This document shows positions 17,140 to 24,991 of a stretch of 64,000 bases of DNA, one piece after another. Numbering within the stretch: position 1 is the stretch's first letter; the number at the start of each line of letters is the position of its first letter. The notes beneath the pieces are model-generated. The model was not told the origin of the DNA, did no database searches, and worked only from the letters and a program-made list of their open reading frames with translations. Made by a program: the position numbers and the translations under genes. The DNA is from an uncultured Chloroflexota bacterium (GTDB lineage Bacteria; Chloroflexota; Chloroflexia; Thermomicrobiales; UBA6265): positions 1 to 64,000 of the forward strand of contig CALGSZ010000055.1 of the NCBI GenBank assembly GCA_937901745.1. Reading direction: 5' to 3'.

Positions 17140-17747
17140 TTCTGCTGCTCGATAACTACGATTCGTTCACGTACAACCTCTTCCAGTATCTCTCCGAGCT
17201 CGGCGCGGAAGTCGTCGTCGCCCGCAACGACCAGATCACGCTCGATGAGATCGAGGCGATGGCGCCGGACCGGATCGTCATCTCTCCCGGACCATGCACC
17301 CCGGCCGAGGCCGGAATCTCCGTGCCGCTCATCCGCCGGTTCGCCGGCCGTGTTCCGATCCTCGGCGTCTGCCTGGGCCACCAGGCCATCGGCGCTGCCT
17401 TCGGCGGGCGAGTCGTGCGCGCGCCAGTCACGATGCATGGCAAGACCTCGGAGATTTGGCACCGAGGCGACGGTATCTTCCGCGGGTTGCCCAATCCGTT
17501 CGTCGCGACGCGCTACCACTCGCTGATCGTCGAGCGGGAATCGTTGCCGCCGTCGCTGGAGATTACGGCGGAGACCGAGGACGGCATCATCATGGGCATC
17601 CGCCACCGGGAGCTCGACGTCGAAGGCGTGCAATTCCATCCCGAATCGATCCTGACGCCAGCTGGCAAGGATCTGCTCGCGAACTTCCTCGGCCAGCGGC
17701 TCGCCGCCGCCGAGACCGCTGCCGAGCCCGTCGCCATTGGCTACTGA
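17136..17747 (+). CDS. trpG: Anthranilate synthase component II (glutamine amidotransferase)
   Basis: A 203-residue class I glutaminase. It starts MILLLDNYDSFTYN, has the nucleophile Cys in ILGVCLGHQAIG and the His-Glu pair in GVQFHPESILT. It supplies ammonia to TrpE; it could also serve PabA function since no pabA is seen. It overlaps trpE by four bases. Confidence 0.97.
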   Translation: MILLLDNYDSFTYNLFQYLSELGAEVVVARNDQITLDEIEAMAPDRIVISPGPCTPAEAGISVPLIRRFAGRVPILGVCLGHQAIGAAFGGRVVRAPVTMHGKTSEIWHRGDGIFRGLPNPFVATRYHSLIVERESLPPSLEITAETEDGIIMGIRHRELDVEGVQFHPESILTPAGKDLLANFLGQRLAAAETAAEPVAIGY

Positions 17748-17794
17748 GGCAGGGCATGAGCCGGTAGCGTTCAGCCCCTGGGGAGGACAGAGTC

Positions 17795-18853
17795 ATGGCA
17801 GAGCAGGCCACCTACGATATCCGAGAGGCGATTCAAGCCGTTGTCGAGGGCAAGGAGCTCACGATCGAGCAGGCGTCCGCGGCGATGGACGCGATCATGA
17901 CCGGGCAGGCAACCGGCTCTCAGATCGGCGCGCTCCTCACCGCGTTGCGCATGCGCGGTGAGACGGTAGGAGAGATCGCCGGTTTCGCGTCCACGATGCG
18001 CCGTCACGCGCTGCAGGTGACGCTGCCGAGTGACGATACCCCAGTTGTCGACACCTGCGGAACGGGCGGCGACGGCGCTGGCACATTCAACGTCTCGACC
18101 ACGGCGGCCTTCGTGATCGCCGGAGCAGGCGTCCGCGTCGCCAAGCATGGCAACCGCTCGATCACCTCTCGTTGCGGCTCCGCCGATCTCCTCGAAGGAC
18201 TTGGCGTACGGATCGACCTCACGCCGGAGCAGGTCGCCACCTGTATCGAGGCCGCCGGGATCGGCTTCATGTTCGCGCCATCCTTCCACCCGGGCTTCAA
18301 GCACGCCGGCCCGACCCGCCGCGAGATCGGAATTCGCACCATCTTCAACGTGCTCGGTCCGCTCACCAATCCGGCTGGCGTGCGCCGCCAGATCATCGGC
18401 GTCGGGCATCCAGCCATTGCGCGCAAACTCGCAGAGGCGCAGGCACTCCTCGACGCCGACCACGTCCTGGTCGTCCACTCGGAAGGAACGGACGAGATCG
18501 GGATCGCCGGCACGACGACGATCACCGAGTTCGATCGACGGGTCGGCGAGGTGCGCACGTATGAAGTCGGTCCGGAGACGTTCGGGTTGGAGCGCGCGCC
18601 ACTCGAGCGCATCTGCGGCGGCACGGTCGAGCAGAATGTCGCGATCACCCGCGCCGTTCTCGGTGGAGAGCCCGGCCCATACCGCGACGTGACGGTCCTA
18701 AATGCCGGTGCAGGACTCTACGTCGCGAACGCTGCCTCATCAATCGAAGAAGGTATCGCCATGGCGGCGGAGTCGATCGATTCCGGCCGAGCGCTCGCCG
18801 CGCTTCAAAACCTAGTGACCGTCAGCAACCGGCTGGAGAGTGAGGCGGCATGA
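17795..18853 (+). CDS. trpD: Anthranilate phosphoribosyltransferase
   Basis: A 352-residue enzyme that joins anthranilate to PRPP. Signature VDTCGTGGDGAGTFNVST (PRPP binding), KHGNRSITSRCGSADLLEGLG, and PTRREIGIRTIFNVLGPLTNP are intact. A ribosome site (GGGGAGGACAG) precedes the ATG; the 47-base gap from trpG is the largest in the operon. It overlaps trpC by ATGA. Confidence 0.97.
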   Translation: MAEQATYDIREAIQAVVEGKELTIEQASAAMDAIMTGQATGSQIGALLTALRMRGETVGEIAGFASTMRRHALQVTLPSDDTPVVDTCGTGGDGAGTFNVSTTAAFVIAGAGVRVAKHGNRSITSRCGSADLLEGLGVRIDLTPEQVATCIEAAGIGFMFAPSFHPGFKHAGPTRREIGIRTIFNVLGPLTNPAGVRRQIIGVGHPAIARKLAEAQALLDADHVLVVHSEGTDEIGIAGTTTITEFDRRVGEVRTYEVGPETFGLERAPLERICGGTVEQNVAITRAVLGGEPGPYRDVTVLNAGAGLYVANAASSIEEGIAMAAESIDSGRALAALQNLVTVSNRLESEAA

Positions 18854-19668
18854 CCGACGTCATCGCGACTGGCACGATTCTCGACCGCATCCTGGAGCGC
18901 ACGGCCGCAGAGGTCGCCGCTCGCAAGGAACGGGTTCCCGTGGCGACGCTGGAGCGCCGCGCGGCGGAACGACCGGCTCCTATCGGCTTCGCCCCCGCGC
19001 TCAGCCGGCATCGGCTCGCCGTGATTGCCGAGGTCAAGCGCGCCTCACCCTCGCGGGGCCGCTTCCCGGTCGAGATCGATCCGGCAGCGCTCGCCGCCGA
19101 GTACGTGAACGGCGGTGCGGCAGCGATCTCGGTTCTCACTGACGAGCCGTTCTTTCAGGGTTCCTTGGCCGATCTCGACGCAGCGGCGATTGTGTCCCAC
19201 GCCGCCAGCGAGCCCGTACCCGTTCTTCGCAAGGACTTCGTCATTGACGAGTATCAGGTCGTGGAAGCGCTCGCCCACGGCGCCGATGCCGTCTTGCTGA
19301 TCGTCGCCGCTTTGGAGCAGTCGGCATTGACACGCCTGCTCGCCGCCGCGCGCGCGTGCGGACTTGGCGCACTCGTCGAAGCGCACGATGAGCTCGAGGT
19401 GCGGCGCGCTCTCGATGCCGGCGCCGACGTCATCGGGATCAACAACCGCGATCTCCGGACGTTTCATGTCGATCTCGCCACGACGGAACGCCTCGCGTCC
19501 CTCGTGCCGGCGGATCGCATTCTCGTCTCGGAGAGCGGCATCGCGACCGGAGACGATGTCCAGCGGCTCGCCAAGTGCGGCGTGCGGGCCATTCTCGTCG
19601 GGGAATCGCTCGTCGTCGCTCCAGACCGAGCAGCCGCTATCCGTGCCTTTACCGGAGCCGTGGCATGA
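18850..19668 (+). CDS. trpC: Indole-3-glycerol-phosphate synthase
   Basis: A 272-residue TIM-barrel enzyme closing the indole ring. Catalytic landmarks: AEVKRASPSRG (Lys), SVLTDEPFFQGS, VLRKDFVIDEYQV, LVEAHDELEV, GINNRDLRTF and VSESGI. It overlaps both trpD and trpF by four bases. Confidence 0.97.
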   Translation: MTDVIATGTILDRILERTAAEVAARKERVPVATLERRAAERPAPIGFAPALSRHRLAVIAEVKRASPSRGRFPVEIDPAALAAEYVNGGAAAISVLTDEPFFQGSLADLDAAAIVSHAASEPVPVLRKDFVIDEYQVVEALAHGADAVLLIVAALEQSALTRLLAAARACGLGALVEAHDELEVRRALDAGADVIGINNRDLRTFHVDLATTERLASLVPADRILVSESGIATGDDVQRLAKCGVRAILVGESLVVAPDRAAAIRAFTGAVA

Positions 19669-20357
19669 CGCTCATTCCGCCCGGAGCGGTCAAGATCTGC
19701 GGCCTGCGCGAGCCAATCCACGCGGAGGCGGCCGCTCGGAGTGGAGCCGACCTCCTTGGGTTCATCTTCGCACCCTCGAGGCGTCAGATCACGCCCGATC
19801 AGGCAGCCGAGTGCATCGCGGCCGCGCGGCAAGCAGCCGGGCGGCCAATCCTCACGGTCGGCGTATTCGTCGATGCGCCGGTCGAGACAATGAACCAAGC
19901 CGCGGAGGTGGCAGGACTCGATCTGCTCCAACTTCACGGCGACGAGCCGCCGGACATCCTGCCAGATCTATCGCGACTGGTCATCAAAGCGTTCCGCCCC
20001 GCCCCCGGCACCTCGATCGATGACCTCCGCTCCACCCTCGATAGGTACCTCCAATCCGACCGCTCTCCGGTCGCGTTTCTGATCGATGGCTACCACCCCA
20101 CGCTGCATGGCGGCGGTGGCGTTCGCGCCGACTGGACACTCGCATCGGAGATCGCTTCGCGGTACGACGTCATCCTCGCCGGGGGCCTTGACCCCGACAA
20201 CGTCGCCGAGGCAATCCAGACCGTCGCACCGAGAGGCGTCGACGTCTCGAGCGGCGTGGAGCGCGAAGGGCGCAAAGAGCCTGGCCTCATCGCGCGCTTC
20301 ATTACGGCCGCCAAAGCCGCCTTCGCGGAGCGCGACGCACTGACCGCCGACCGTTAG
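19665..20357 (+). CDS. trpF: Phosphoribosylanthranilate isomerase
   Basis: A 230-residue TIM-barrel isomerase: VKICGLREP (catalytic Cys region), GFIFAPSRRQI, VGVFVDAP, LQLHGDE, LIDGY, ILAGGLDPDNV and VDVSSGVE. ATG overlaps the trpC stop. It is the last gene of the operon; trpB and trpA are not here. Its TAG overlaps the TAA of the convergent DUF2087 gene. Confidence 0.96.
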   Translation: MTLIPPGAVKICGLREPIHAEAAARSGADLLGFIFAPSRRQITPDQAAECIAAARQAAGRPILTVGVFVDAPVETMNQAAEVAGLDLLQLHGDEPPDILPDLSRLVIKAFRPAPGTSIDDLRSTLDRYLQSDRSPVAFLIDGYHPTLHGGGGVRADWTLASEIASRYDVILAGGLDPDNVAEAIQTVAPRGVDVSSGVEREGRKEPGLIARFITAAKAAFAERDALTADR

Positions 20358-20845
20358 GCCGCGGCCATTCGCAGAATTCGGCGGAGCCACGCCGTTTCGT
20401 CGCCGATGATTTCCTGCGCGATCTGCTTGTCGCGCGGTGGGAGTGCGCGGGCGACGCGATAGATGCCGGACTCCCGCGTCAGATAGCCGTAATCGACCAG
20501 CTCTCGCCGGAGCGTCGCGACATGCTCATGCGCCCGGCGCAGGATTTCGTTGACCTCGCGTTCCCGATAGCTGCGGTTGGGGTCGAACCAGGTCACGAGG
20601 TGCTGCAGGACGATGACTCGCTTCTTTCGTTGCGCGGGGATCTGCTTCAGCCGGTCGCCGTCGAAGAAGTTGCGAAGCACCTCGGCTCGCTCCTTCTCCA
20701 CACCAGAGTCGTCCGCGGCGTGGCTCATCGACGCGGGCTCGGAGCCCGGCCCCAATGCGTGCCCCGCGGATTGCCGAGCAAGGGACGTGAGCTGTCGTTC
20801 GTCGAGGGCACAGACGCGACTCTGCCCCCTGCGCTGGACAGACAC
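20354..20845 (-). CDS. DUF2087 regulator with a broken ArsR-type helix-turn-helix N-terminus
   Basis: The C-terminal half (about residues 50-155 of 163) is a clear DUF2087 domain, with IPAQRKKRVIVLQHLV, REREVNEILRRAHEHVATLRRELVDYGYL. In related proteins this domain follows an ArsR winged helix. Here only the last part of the winged helix is readable (LVSVQRRGQSRVCALDERQL). The frame stays open upstream to about 20955 and holds SSDPLACAALGQ, which resembles the first ArsR helix, but the recognition helix between is missing and there is no ATG. The GTG at 20845 or ATG at 20728 could start translation, and neither has a good ribosome site. It may be a decaying regulator or a DUF2087-only protein. 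Confidence 0.6.
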   Translation of the reverse strand: MSVQRRGQSRVCALDERQLTSLARQSAGHALGPGSEPASMSHAADDSGVEKERAEVLRNFFDGDRLKQIPAQRKKRVIVLQHLVTWFDPNRSYREREVNEILRRAHEHVATLRRELVDYGYLTRESGIYRVARALPPRDKQIAQEIIGDETAWLRRILRMAAA

Positions 20846-20983
20846 GAGGCGCGCCGCATGGACGTTGCTCGTGTCAAGACCTTGGCCAAGCGCCGCACAG
20901 GCCAGCGGGTCCGAAGAGGCGTGCAGGCTTAGGCGCTCTTCAGCTTTGCGTCATACTTTGCTTGAGCGGAGAGACTTGGCGGT

Positions 20984-21784
20984 CTAGGCCGAGCGCCGTT
21001 GCCGGGCAGCCTCGAAGAGCATGACAGCACCAGCGACCGCCGCGTTGAGAGATTCGACACCCGCTGCGAGAGGGATACGCGCGCGAGCCGTGGCAGCGGC
21101 GCGTCCCCACTGAGACGGCCCGTGCGCTTCCGAGCCGATGATGACCGCCGACGGCTCCGTCCAATCGACCTGGTCGTAGACGACTTCTCCGTCAGCGTCG
21201 GCGACTACTCGGTTCACACAGGCAGCGAGCAACTCCTCGACCTCCGGATCGGACTGCCACCGGAGCGGAATGCGGAAATGGGCACCCATCGCCGCCCGCA
21301 CCACCTTTGAGTTGTACGGATCAACGGTGCCGTCAGTCAGCACGATGGCGCTGGCCCCTGCGCCGGCCGCCGACCGCAGCAACGTGCCGAGGTTGCCCGG
21401 ATCCTGCAATCGGTCAATGACCAGCACCAGCGGAACAGCTGTCTCTTGAATGGGAAGCTCGGGGAACGGAAAGACGGCCAAAATCCCTTGCGGCGTCACC
21501 GTCTGGGCCAATCGATCGAAGAGGGCAGCGGTGACGATGCGGAAAGGGAGATCCTTCGGTAGCCGGGCGGCCGCGTCCTGCTCCTCGCCGGCTCGCACGA
21601 GGACGAGGCGAGGCCGGGCGCCGGTCGAGAGCGCGTCGGCGACAGCGCGATAGCCTTCAACAACAAATGCTCGCTCCGACCACCGCGTCTCGCGATTTCG
21701 GAGCGAGCGAACGAACTTGACGATTCGATTGTCGGGGCTGCGTATGATGCCGTCCGCCCCGGCGGGGGACAGCGGATCGCCCAC
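20984..21784 (-). CDS. SPOUT-family RNA 2'-O-methyltransferase (TrmH/SpoU class)
   Basis: A 266-residue protein with an N-terminal L30e-like substrate-binding domain (about 10-100, RSLRNRETRWSERAFVVEG) and a knotted C-terminal catalytic domain. It has the three SpoU motifs: DRLQDPGNLGTLLRSAAGAGA, VIIGSEAHG, and ARIPLAAGVESLNAAVAGAV. It methylates ribose in rRNA or tRNA using SAM; the RlmB/TsnR-type target is not decidable. GTG start at 21784, 8 bases after rplT, so it is the last gene of the ribosomal transcript, a common neighbour of rplT. Confidence 0.9.
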   Translation of the reverse strand: MGDPLSPAGADGIIRSPDNRIVKFVRSLRNRETRWSERAFVVEGYRAVADALSTGARPRLVLVRAGEEQDAAARLPKDLPFRIVTAALFDRLAQTVTPQGILAVFPFPELPIQETAVPLVLVIDRLQDPGNLGTLLRSAAGAGASAIVLTDGTVDPYNSKVVRAAMGAHFRIPLRWQSDPEVEELLAACVNRVVADADGEVVYDQVDWTEPSAVIIGSEAHGPSQWGRAAATARARIPLAAGVESLNAAVAGAVMLFEAARQRRSA

Positions 21785-21792
21785 GTTCGGTC

Positions 21793-22155
21793 TTACGACT
21801 TCGTGGCGTGGCGCTTGGCGATCTCGGCGATGGCGGCAAACGCCTGGGCGTCGCGCACTGCCAGATCAGCCAGCATCTTGCGGTCGATCTCCACGCCAGC
21901 CAGCCGCAGTCCCTGGATGAAACGGCTGTACGGCAGGCCGTTCATGCGAGCGGCTGCGTTGATCCGGACGATCCAGAGGCGCCGGAAGTCGCGCTTCCGT
22001 GCCCGCCGGTCACGGTACGCATACTTCAGCGCGTGCATGAGCGACTCATGCGCGCGCTTGTACAGGCGATTGTTCGTGGAGTAATGGCCCTTGACCTGGG
22101 CAAGCACCTTCTTATGCCGCCGGTGGGCTGTCACTCCTCGCTTGACGCGTGCCAT
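21793..22155 (-). CDS. rplT: 50S ribosomal protein L20
   Basis: A 120-residue basic protein beginning MARVKRGVTAHRRHKKVLA with RRLWIVRINAAARMNGLPYS, the normal L20 length and motifs. It binds 23S rRNA early in 50S assembly and in other bacteria represses the infC-rpmI-rplT operon. It follows rpmI by 54 bases. Confidence 0.98.
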   Translation of the reverse strand: MARVKRGVTAHRRHKKVLAQVKGHYSTNNRLYKRAHESLMHALKYAYRDRRARKRDFRRLWIVRINAAARMNGLPYSRFIQGLRLAGVEIDRKMLADLAVRDAQAFAAIAEIAKRHATKS

Positions 22156-22209
22156 AGCTGTTTTCCTCTAACTCCGCGGAACGTGCGCGACGGTTTGCAG
22201 CTTACGGGA

Positions 22210-22416
22210 TTAGCTGCCGTAGGGCAGCATCCGCTTGACCTTGGCTTCGAAGCTCTTGTCCAGCGGCAGCATCCGGTCGAACATCCGCTTCACGCGCGGG
22301 GCCTTCTTGCGCCGGTTGTGGCTCTTCATGCCCTTGGTGCGCATGATCAGACCGGTTCCCGTAACCTTGAACCGCTTCTTCGCACCCTTATGCGTCTTCA
22401 GCTTCTGCTTCTTCAC
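22210..22416 (-). CDS. rpmI: 50S ribosomal protein L35
   Basis: A 68-residue basic protein: KLKTHKGAKKRFKVTGTG and KSHNRRKKAPRVKRMF are family landmarks. The GTG at 22416 is chosen because GGAAGG lies about 10 bases upstream and the length then matches L35; GTG at 22428 gives 72 residues but has its ribosome site abutting the codon. Either start lies inside the 3' end of infC, so translation is probably coupled. Confidence 0.93.
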   Translation of the reverse strand: MKKQKLKTHKGAKKRFKVTGTGLIMRTKGMKSHNRRKKAPRVKRMFDRMLPLDKSFEAKVKRMLPYGS

Positions 22417-22969
22417 GGCGATGTGCACCTTCCCGTTCTTGCGCGCTCTGCTTTTGCTTGAGCGGCCCTAAGACCATCGTCATAGTCCGGCCTTCCAGGC
22501 GCGGCTGCTGTTCGACCGTTCCGTGGCTGCGCAGCATCTCTGCCATCTGGTCGAGCAGCCCTTTGCCGATGTCCGGGTGCGCCATCTCACGCCCCCGGAA
22601 CAGCACTGTCACCTTGACCTTGTCGCCCGAGTCGAGGAACTTGGCCGCTTGCCGCGCCTTCGTCTCCAGGTCATGGACGTCGATCTTCGGCCGGATGCGG
22701 ACTTCCTTCAGCTCGATGACATGCTGGTGGCGACGCGACTCGCGCTCTTTCCGGCTCTGGTCGTACCGAAACTTGCCGTAGTCCATGATCCGGCAGACCG
22801 GCGGCACGGCATTGGGCGCGACCTCGACCAGATCGAGTCCCCGCTCACGGGCCATCTCAAGCGCCTGCCGCGTCGGGACGATACCGATCTGCCGGCCTTC
22901 CTCATCGATGAGCCGAACCTCGCGGATCCGGATCCGTTCGTTTACGCGAGTCTGTACTGGTCTGGTAAT
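22388..22969 (-). CDS. infC: Translation initiation factor IF-3 with ATT start codon
   Basis: A 193-residue two-domain IF-3. The N-terminal domain begins RVNERIRIREVRLIDEEG, GLDLVEVAP and CRIMDYGKFRY follow, and the C-terminal domain has VIELKEVRIRPKIDVHDLETK and VTVLFRGREMAH. The first ATG in frame (22855) would remove 38 conserved residues. The frame runs up to ATT at 22969, with AGGAGG (22981-22976) exactly 6 bases upstream and no ATG, GTG or TTG nearby in frame. AUU is the known autoregulatory start of infC in E. coli and Bacillus. An out-of-frame ATG one base after the ribosome site opens only a 10-codon frame. The gene overlaps rpmI. Confidence 0.95.
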   Translation of the reverse strand: MTRPVQTRVNERIRIREVRLIDEEGRQIGIVPTRQALEMARERGLDLVEVAPNAVPPVCRIMDYGKFRYDQSRKERESRRHQHVIELKEVRIRPKIDVHDLETKARQAAKFLDSGDKVKVTVLFRGREMAHPDIGKGLLDQMAEMLRSHGTVEQQPRLEGRTMTMVLGPLKQKQSAQEREGAHRREEAEAEDA

Positions 22970-23067
22970 GGCATTCCTCCTAACGATCTCTTGGCTGCAT
23001 CATTGCGTAAAACAGAGCAACGCCGACGCCAATGGCCGGCGCGCAACTCTCGCAACAATGCCGCCGG

Positions 23068-23097
23068 ATTCTAGCACGCCCGTTCAATCGTGGTCAA
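23068..23097 (-). promoter_or_regulatory. Promoter of infC-rpmI-rplT
   Basis: On the minus strand TTGACC (23097-23092) and TAGAAT (23073-23068) with an 18-base spacer. It lies in the ribF-infC gap and predicts a leader of about 90 bases before the infC ATT. Confidence 0.82.
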
Positions 23098-23126
23098 TTC
23101 ACGCCGCCACCGCCCGGATCGGCTTT

Positions 23127-24077
23127 TCACGGAGCCGCTTGGGCGTCGGCCTGCAGCACCGACCGGGCCGCTTGCTCATCCTTGCCGAGCTGCTCGATGA
23201 GCTCATCCAGGCTCGCGAACTTCTGGTCCCCTCGCAGCCGCTCGATCACCTCAACATGAATCGTCTGGCCGTAGAGATCACCGTCGAAGTCGAAAATGTG
23301 CGTTTCGACCTGGCGAGCGCCGCTATCAACGGTCGGACGGGTCCCGACGTACGTCATGCTCGGTCGCGCGCCAGGGGCGCCGGGCAGATAGGCGTAGGAC
23401 GCGTAGATGCCGTCGGCCAGCGGCACGAGATCGTTCGGCGGCAGGAAATTGGCCGTCGGGTAGCCAATCGCGCGACCCAAATGCGCGCCGTGGATCACCT
23501 CACCGTGGACGCGGAACGGCCGGCCGAGCAATCGGCGGGCGCGAGCGACATCCCCTTCCATGATCGCCGCCCGGATCGCGCTGCTGCTGATTACTTGCTC
23601 CCCATTCGTCAGCCGCGGCACGGCGGTCACCTTGAATCCGAGCTCCTCGCCGATCTCCCGCAACCGGTTTACGTCGCCAGCCCGGTCTTTGCCAAGCGCG
23701 AAAGCCTCACCGACCCAGAGCTCGACGAGCCCGATGCGCGCCACGCGGGCCATGAACTCCTCGGGCGTCTGGCGCGAGAACGGGATCGTGAATTCGAGCG
23801 AGACAATCTCGTCGACGCCGCTCCGCCCCAATTGCTCCAGTTTTTCCTCTGCCGAGCAGATGCGACCGGGGAATTTGTCTGGGCGCAACACAGCGGCCGG
23901 GACGGGATCGAAGGTGAGCACGAGCGCCGGCAGACCGAGCTCGCGCGCTTGCGTGACGGTCCGCTCGAGCAGCGATTGGTGGCCGCGGTGAACGCCGTCG
24001 AACGTTCCGATGCTCACCACGCGGAGGCGAGACGGCACCTGCTCGAGCTCGGTATAGAGAACGGGCGCCGTCGTCAT
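23127..24077 (-). CDS. ribF: Bifunctional riboflavin kinase / FAD synthetase
   Basis: A 316-residue protein with an N-terminal FAD synthetase nucleotidyltransferase domain (GTFDGVHRGHQSLL, then VGEAFALGKDRAG and the ISSSAIR motif) and a C-terminal riboflavin kinase domain (GRAIGYPTANF, GIYASYAYL, VETHIFDFDGDLYG). It converts riboflavin to FMN and FAD. The ATG at 24077 overlaps the truB stop (ATGA). Last gene of the nusA transcript. Confidence 0.96.
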   Translation of the reverse strand: MTTAPVLYTELEQVPSRLRVVSIGTFDGVHRGHQSLLERTVTQARELGLPALVLTFDPVPAAVLRPDKFPGRICSAEEKLEQLGRSGVDEIVSLEFTIPFSRQTPEEFMARVARIGLVELWVGEAFALGKDRAGDVNRLREIGEELGFKVTAVPRLTNGEQVISSSAIRAAIMEGDVARARRLLGRPFRVHGEVIHGAHLGRAIGYPTANFLPPNDLVPLADGIYASYAYLPGAPGARPSMTYVGTRPTVDSGARQVETHIFDFDGDLYGQTIHVEVIERLRGDQKFASLDELIEQLGKDEQAARSVLQADAQAAP

Positions 24078-24991
24078 GCCGCTACTCCGACTACTTTGAG
24101 CGGTTGCCAGCCGCCGCGCTTCGCATCGAATCGCCCGATCCCCAACCACTCACCGTCCATTGCGAAGACTCGCACCGGTCCGACATCTTCACCCGGTCCG
24201 TGGATGCGCTGCCCCTGGCGCCACATGCGTGCTCGCTCCGCATCCAGCAGGATGGCAGGACGATCGCCGACCGCGGCATCCGGATGGAGCGCAAGGATAG
24301 GCCACATCTCCGGCAGGTCATCGCGGCTGATGGCGGTCAATTCGGCCAGCGTCCACGCGTCCTCGAGCGTGAACGGTCCGGTCCGCAAGCGCACGAGATT
24401 CGAGAGATGGGCGCCGGTTCCGAGCTTGGCTCCGAGATCGTGAGCCAGCGACCGTATGTAGGTCCCTTTCGAGCAGTCGACGCAAACCGTCGCGGTCGTC
24501 CCGTCCCAATTCAGCAAGTGAAGCTCGTGGATCGTGACGCGCCGCGCCGGACGCTTCCGCTCCTCACCCGCGCGCGCCAGCTCGTAAAGCCGCCGCCCTT
24601 CGACCTTGACGGCCGAGTACATGGGCGGCACTTGCTCGATCGTGCCGCGAAACTCAGCTAGGGCTTGCTCGATGGCTTCCCGCGTGACCGGCGTGCGATC
24701 GACCCGCACGACACGCCCCTCGCCGTCGTAGGTATCTGTCTCGACTCCGATTGTGATCTCTGCCACGTACGTCTTCGACGCCTCGGAGAGATACTCGAGC
24801 ACCTTGGTCGCGTCGCCCACCGCGACCGGCAATACGCCCGTCGCGGCCGGGTCGAGCGTCCCGGCGTGACCGATGTGCCGCTCACCGAGCCAGCCACGCA
24901 GGCGCGCTACCACGTCGTGACTCGTCCACCCGGCCGGTTTATCGATGACCAGCACGCCGTGGTAGCGGCCGTCACGACGCGAGCGGCTCAC
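24074..24991 (-). CDS. truB: tRNA pseudouridine(55) synthase
   Basis: A 305-residue TruB: GVLVIDKPAGWTSHDVV, the catalytic Asp in GHAGTLDPAATGVLPVAVG, YVAEITIGVETDTYDGEG, PMYSAVKVEGRRLYELAR and CSKGTYIRSLAHDLG, then a C-terminal PUA-like tail. It makes psi55 in the T-loop of tRNAs. GTG at 24991 is chosen because it gives the GTGA overlap used by its neighbours and AAAGGA lies 7 bases upstream; an ATG at 25012 is the alternative. Confidence 0.96.
   Translation of the reverse strand: MSRSRRDGRYHGVLVIDKPAGWTSHDVVARLRGWLGERHIGHAGTLDPAATGVLPVAVGDATKVLEYLSEASKTYVAEITIGVETDTYDGEGRVVRVDRTPVTREAIEQALAEFRGTIEQVPPMYSAVKVEGRRLYELARAGEERKRPARRVTIHELHLLNWDGTTATVCVDCSKGTYIRSLAHDLGAKLGTGAHLSNLVRLRTGPFTLEDAWTLAELTAISRDDLPEMWPILALHPDAAVGDRPAILLDAERARMWRQGQRIHGPGEDVGPVRVFAMDGEWLGIGRFDAKRGGWQPLKVVGVAA

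Noticed and set aside
20354..20357. Overlapping stop codons of trpF and the convergent DUF2087 gene as a regulatory device
   Set aside because: The four-base overlap TTAG is compact packing; nothing suggests function.
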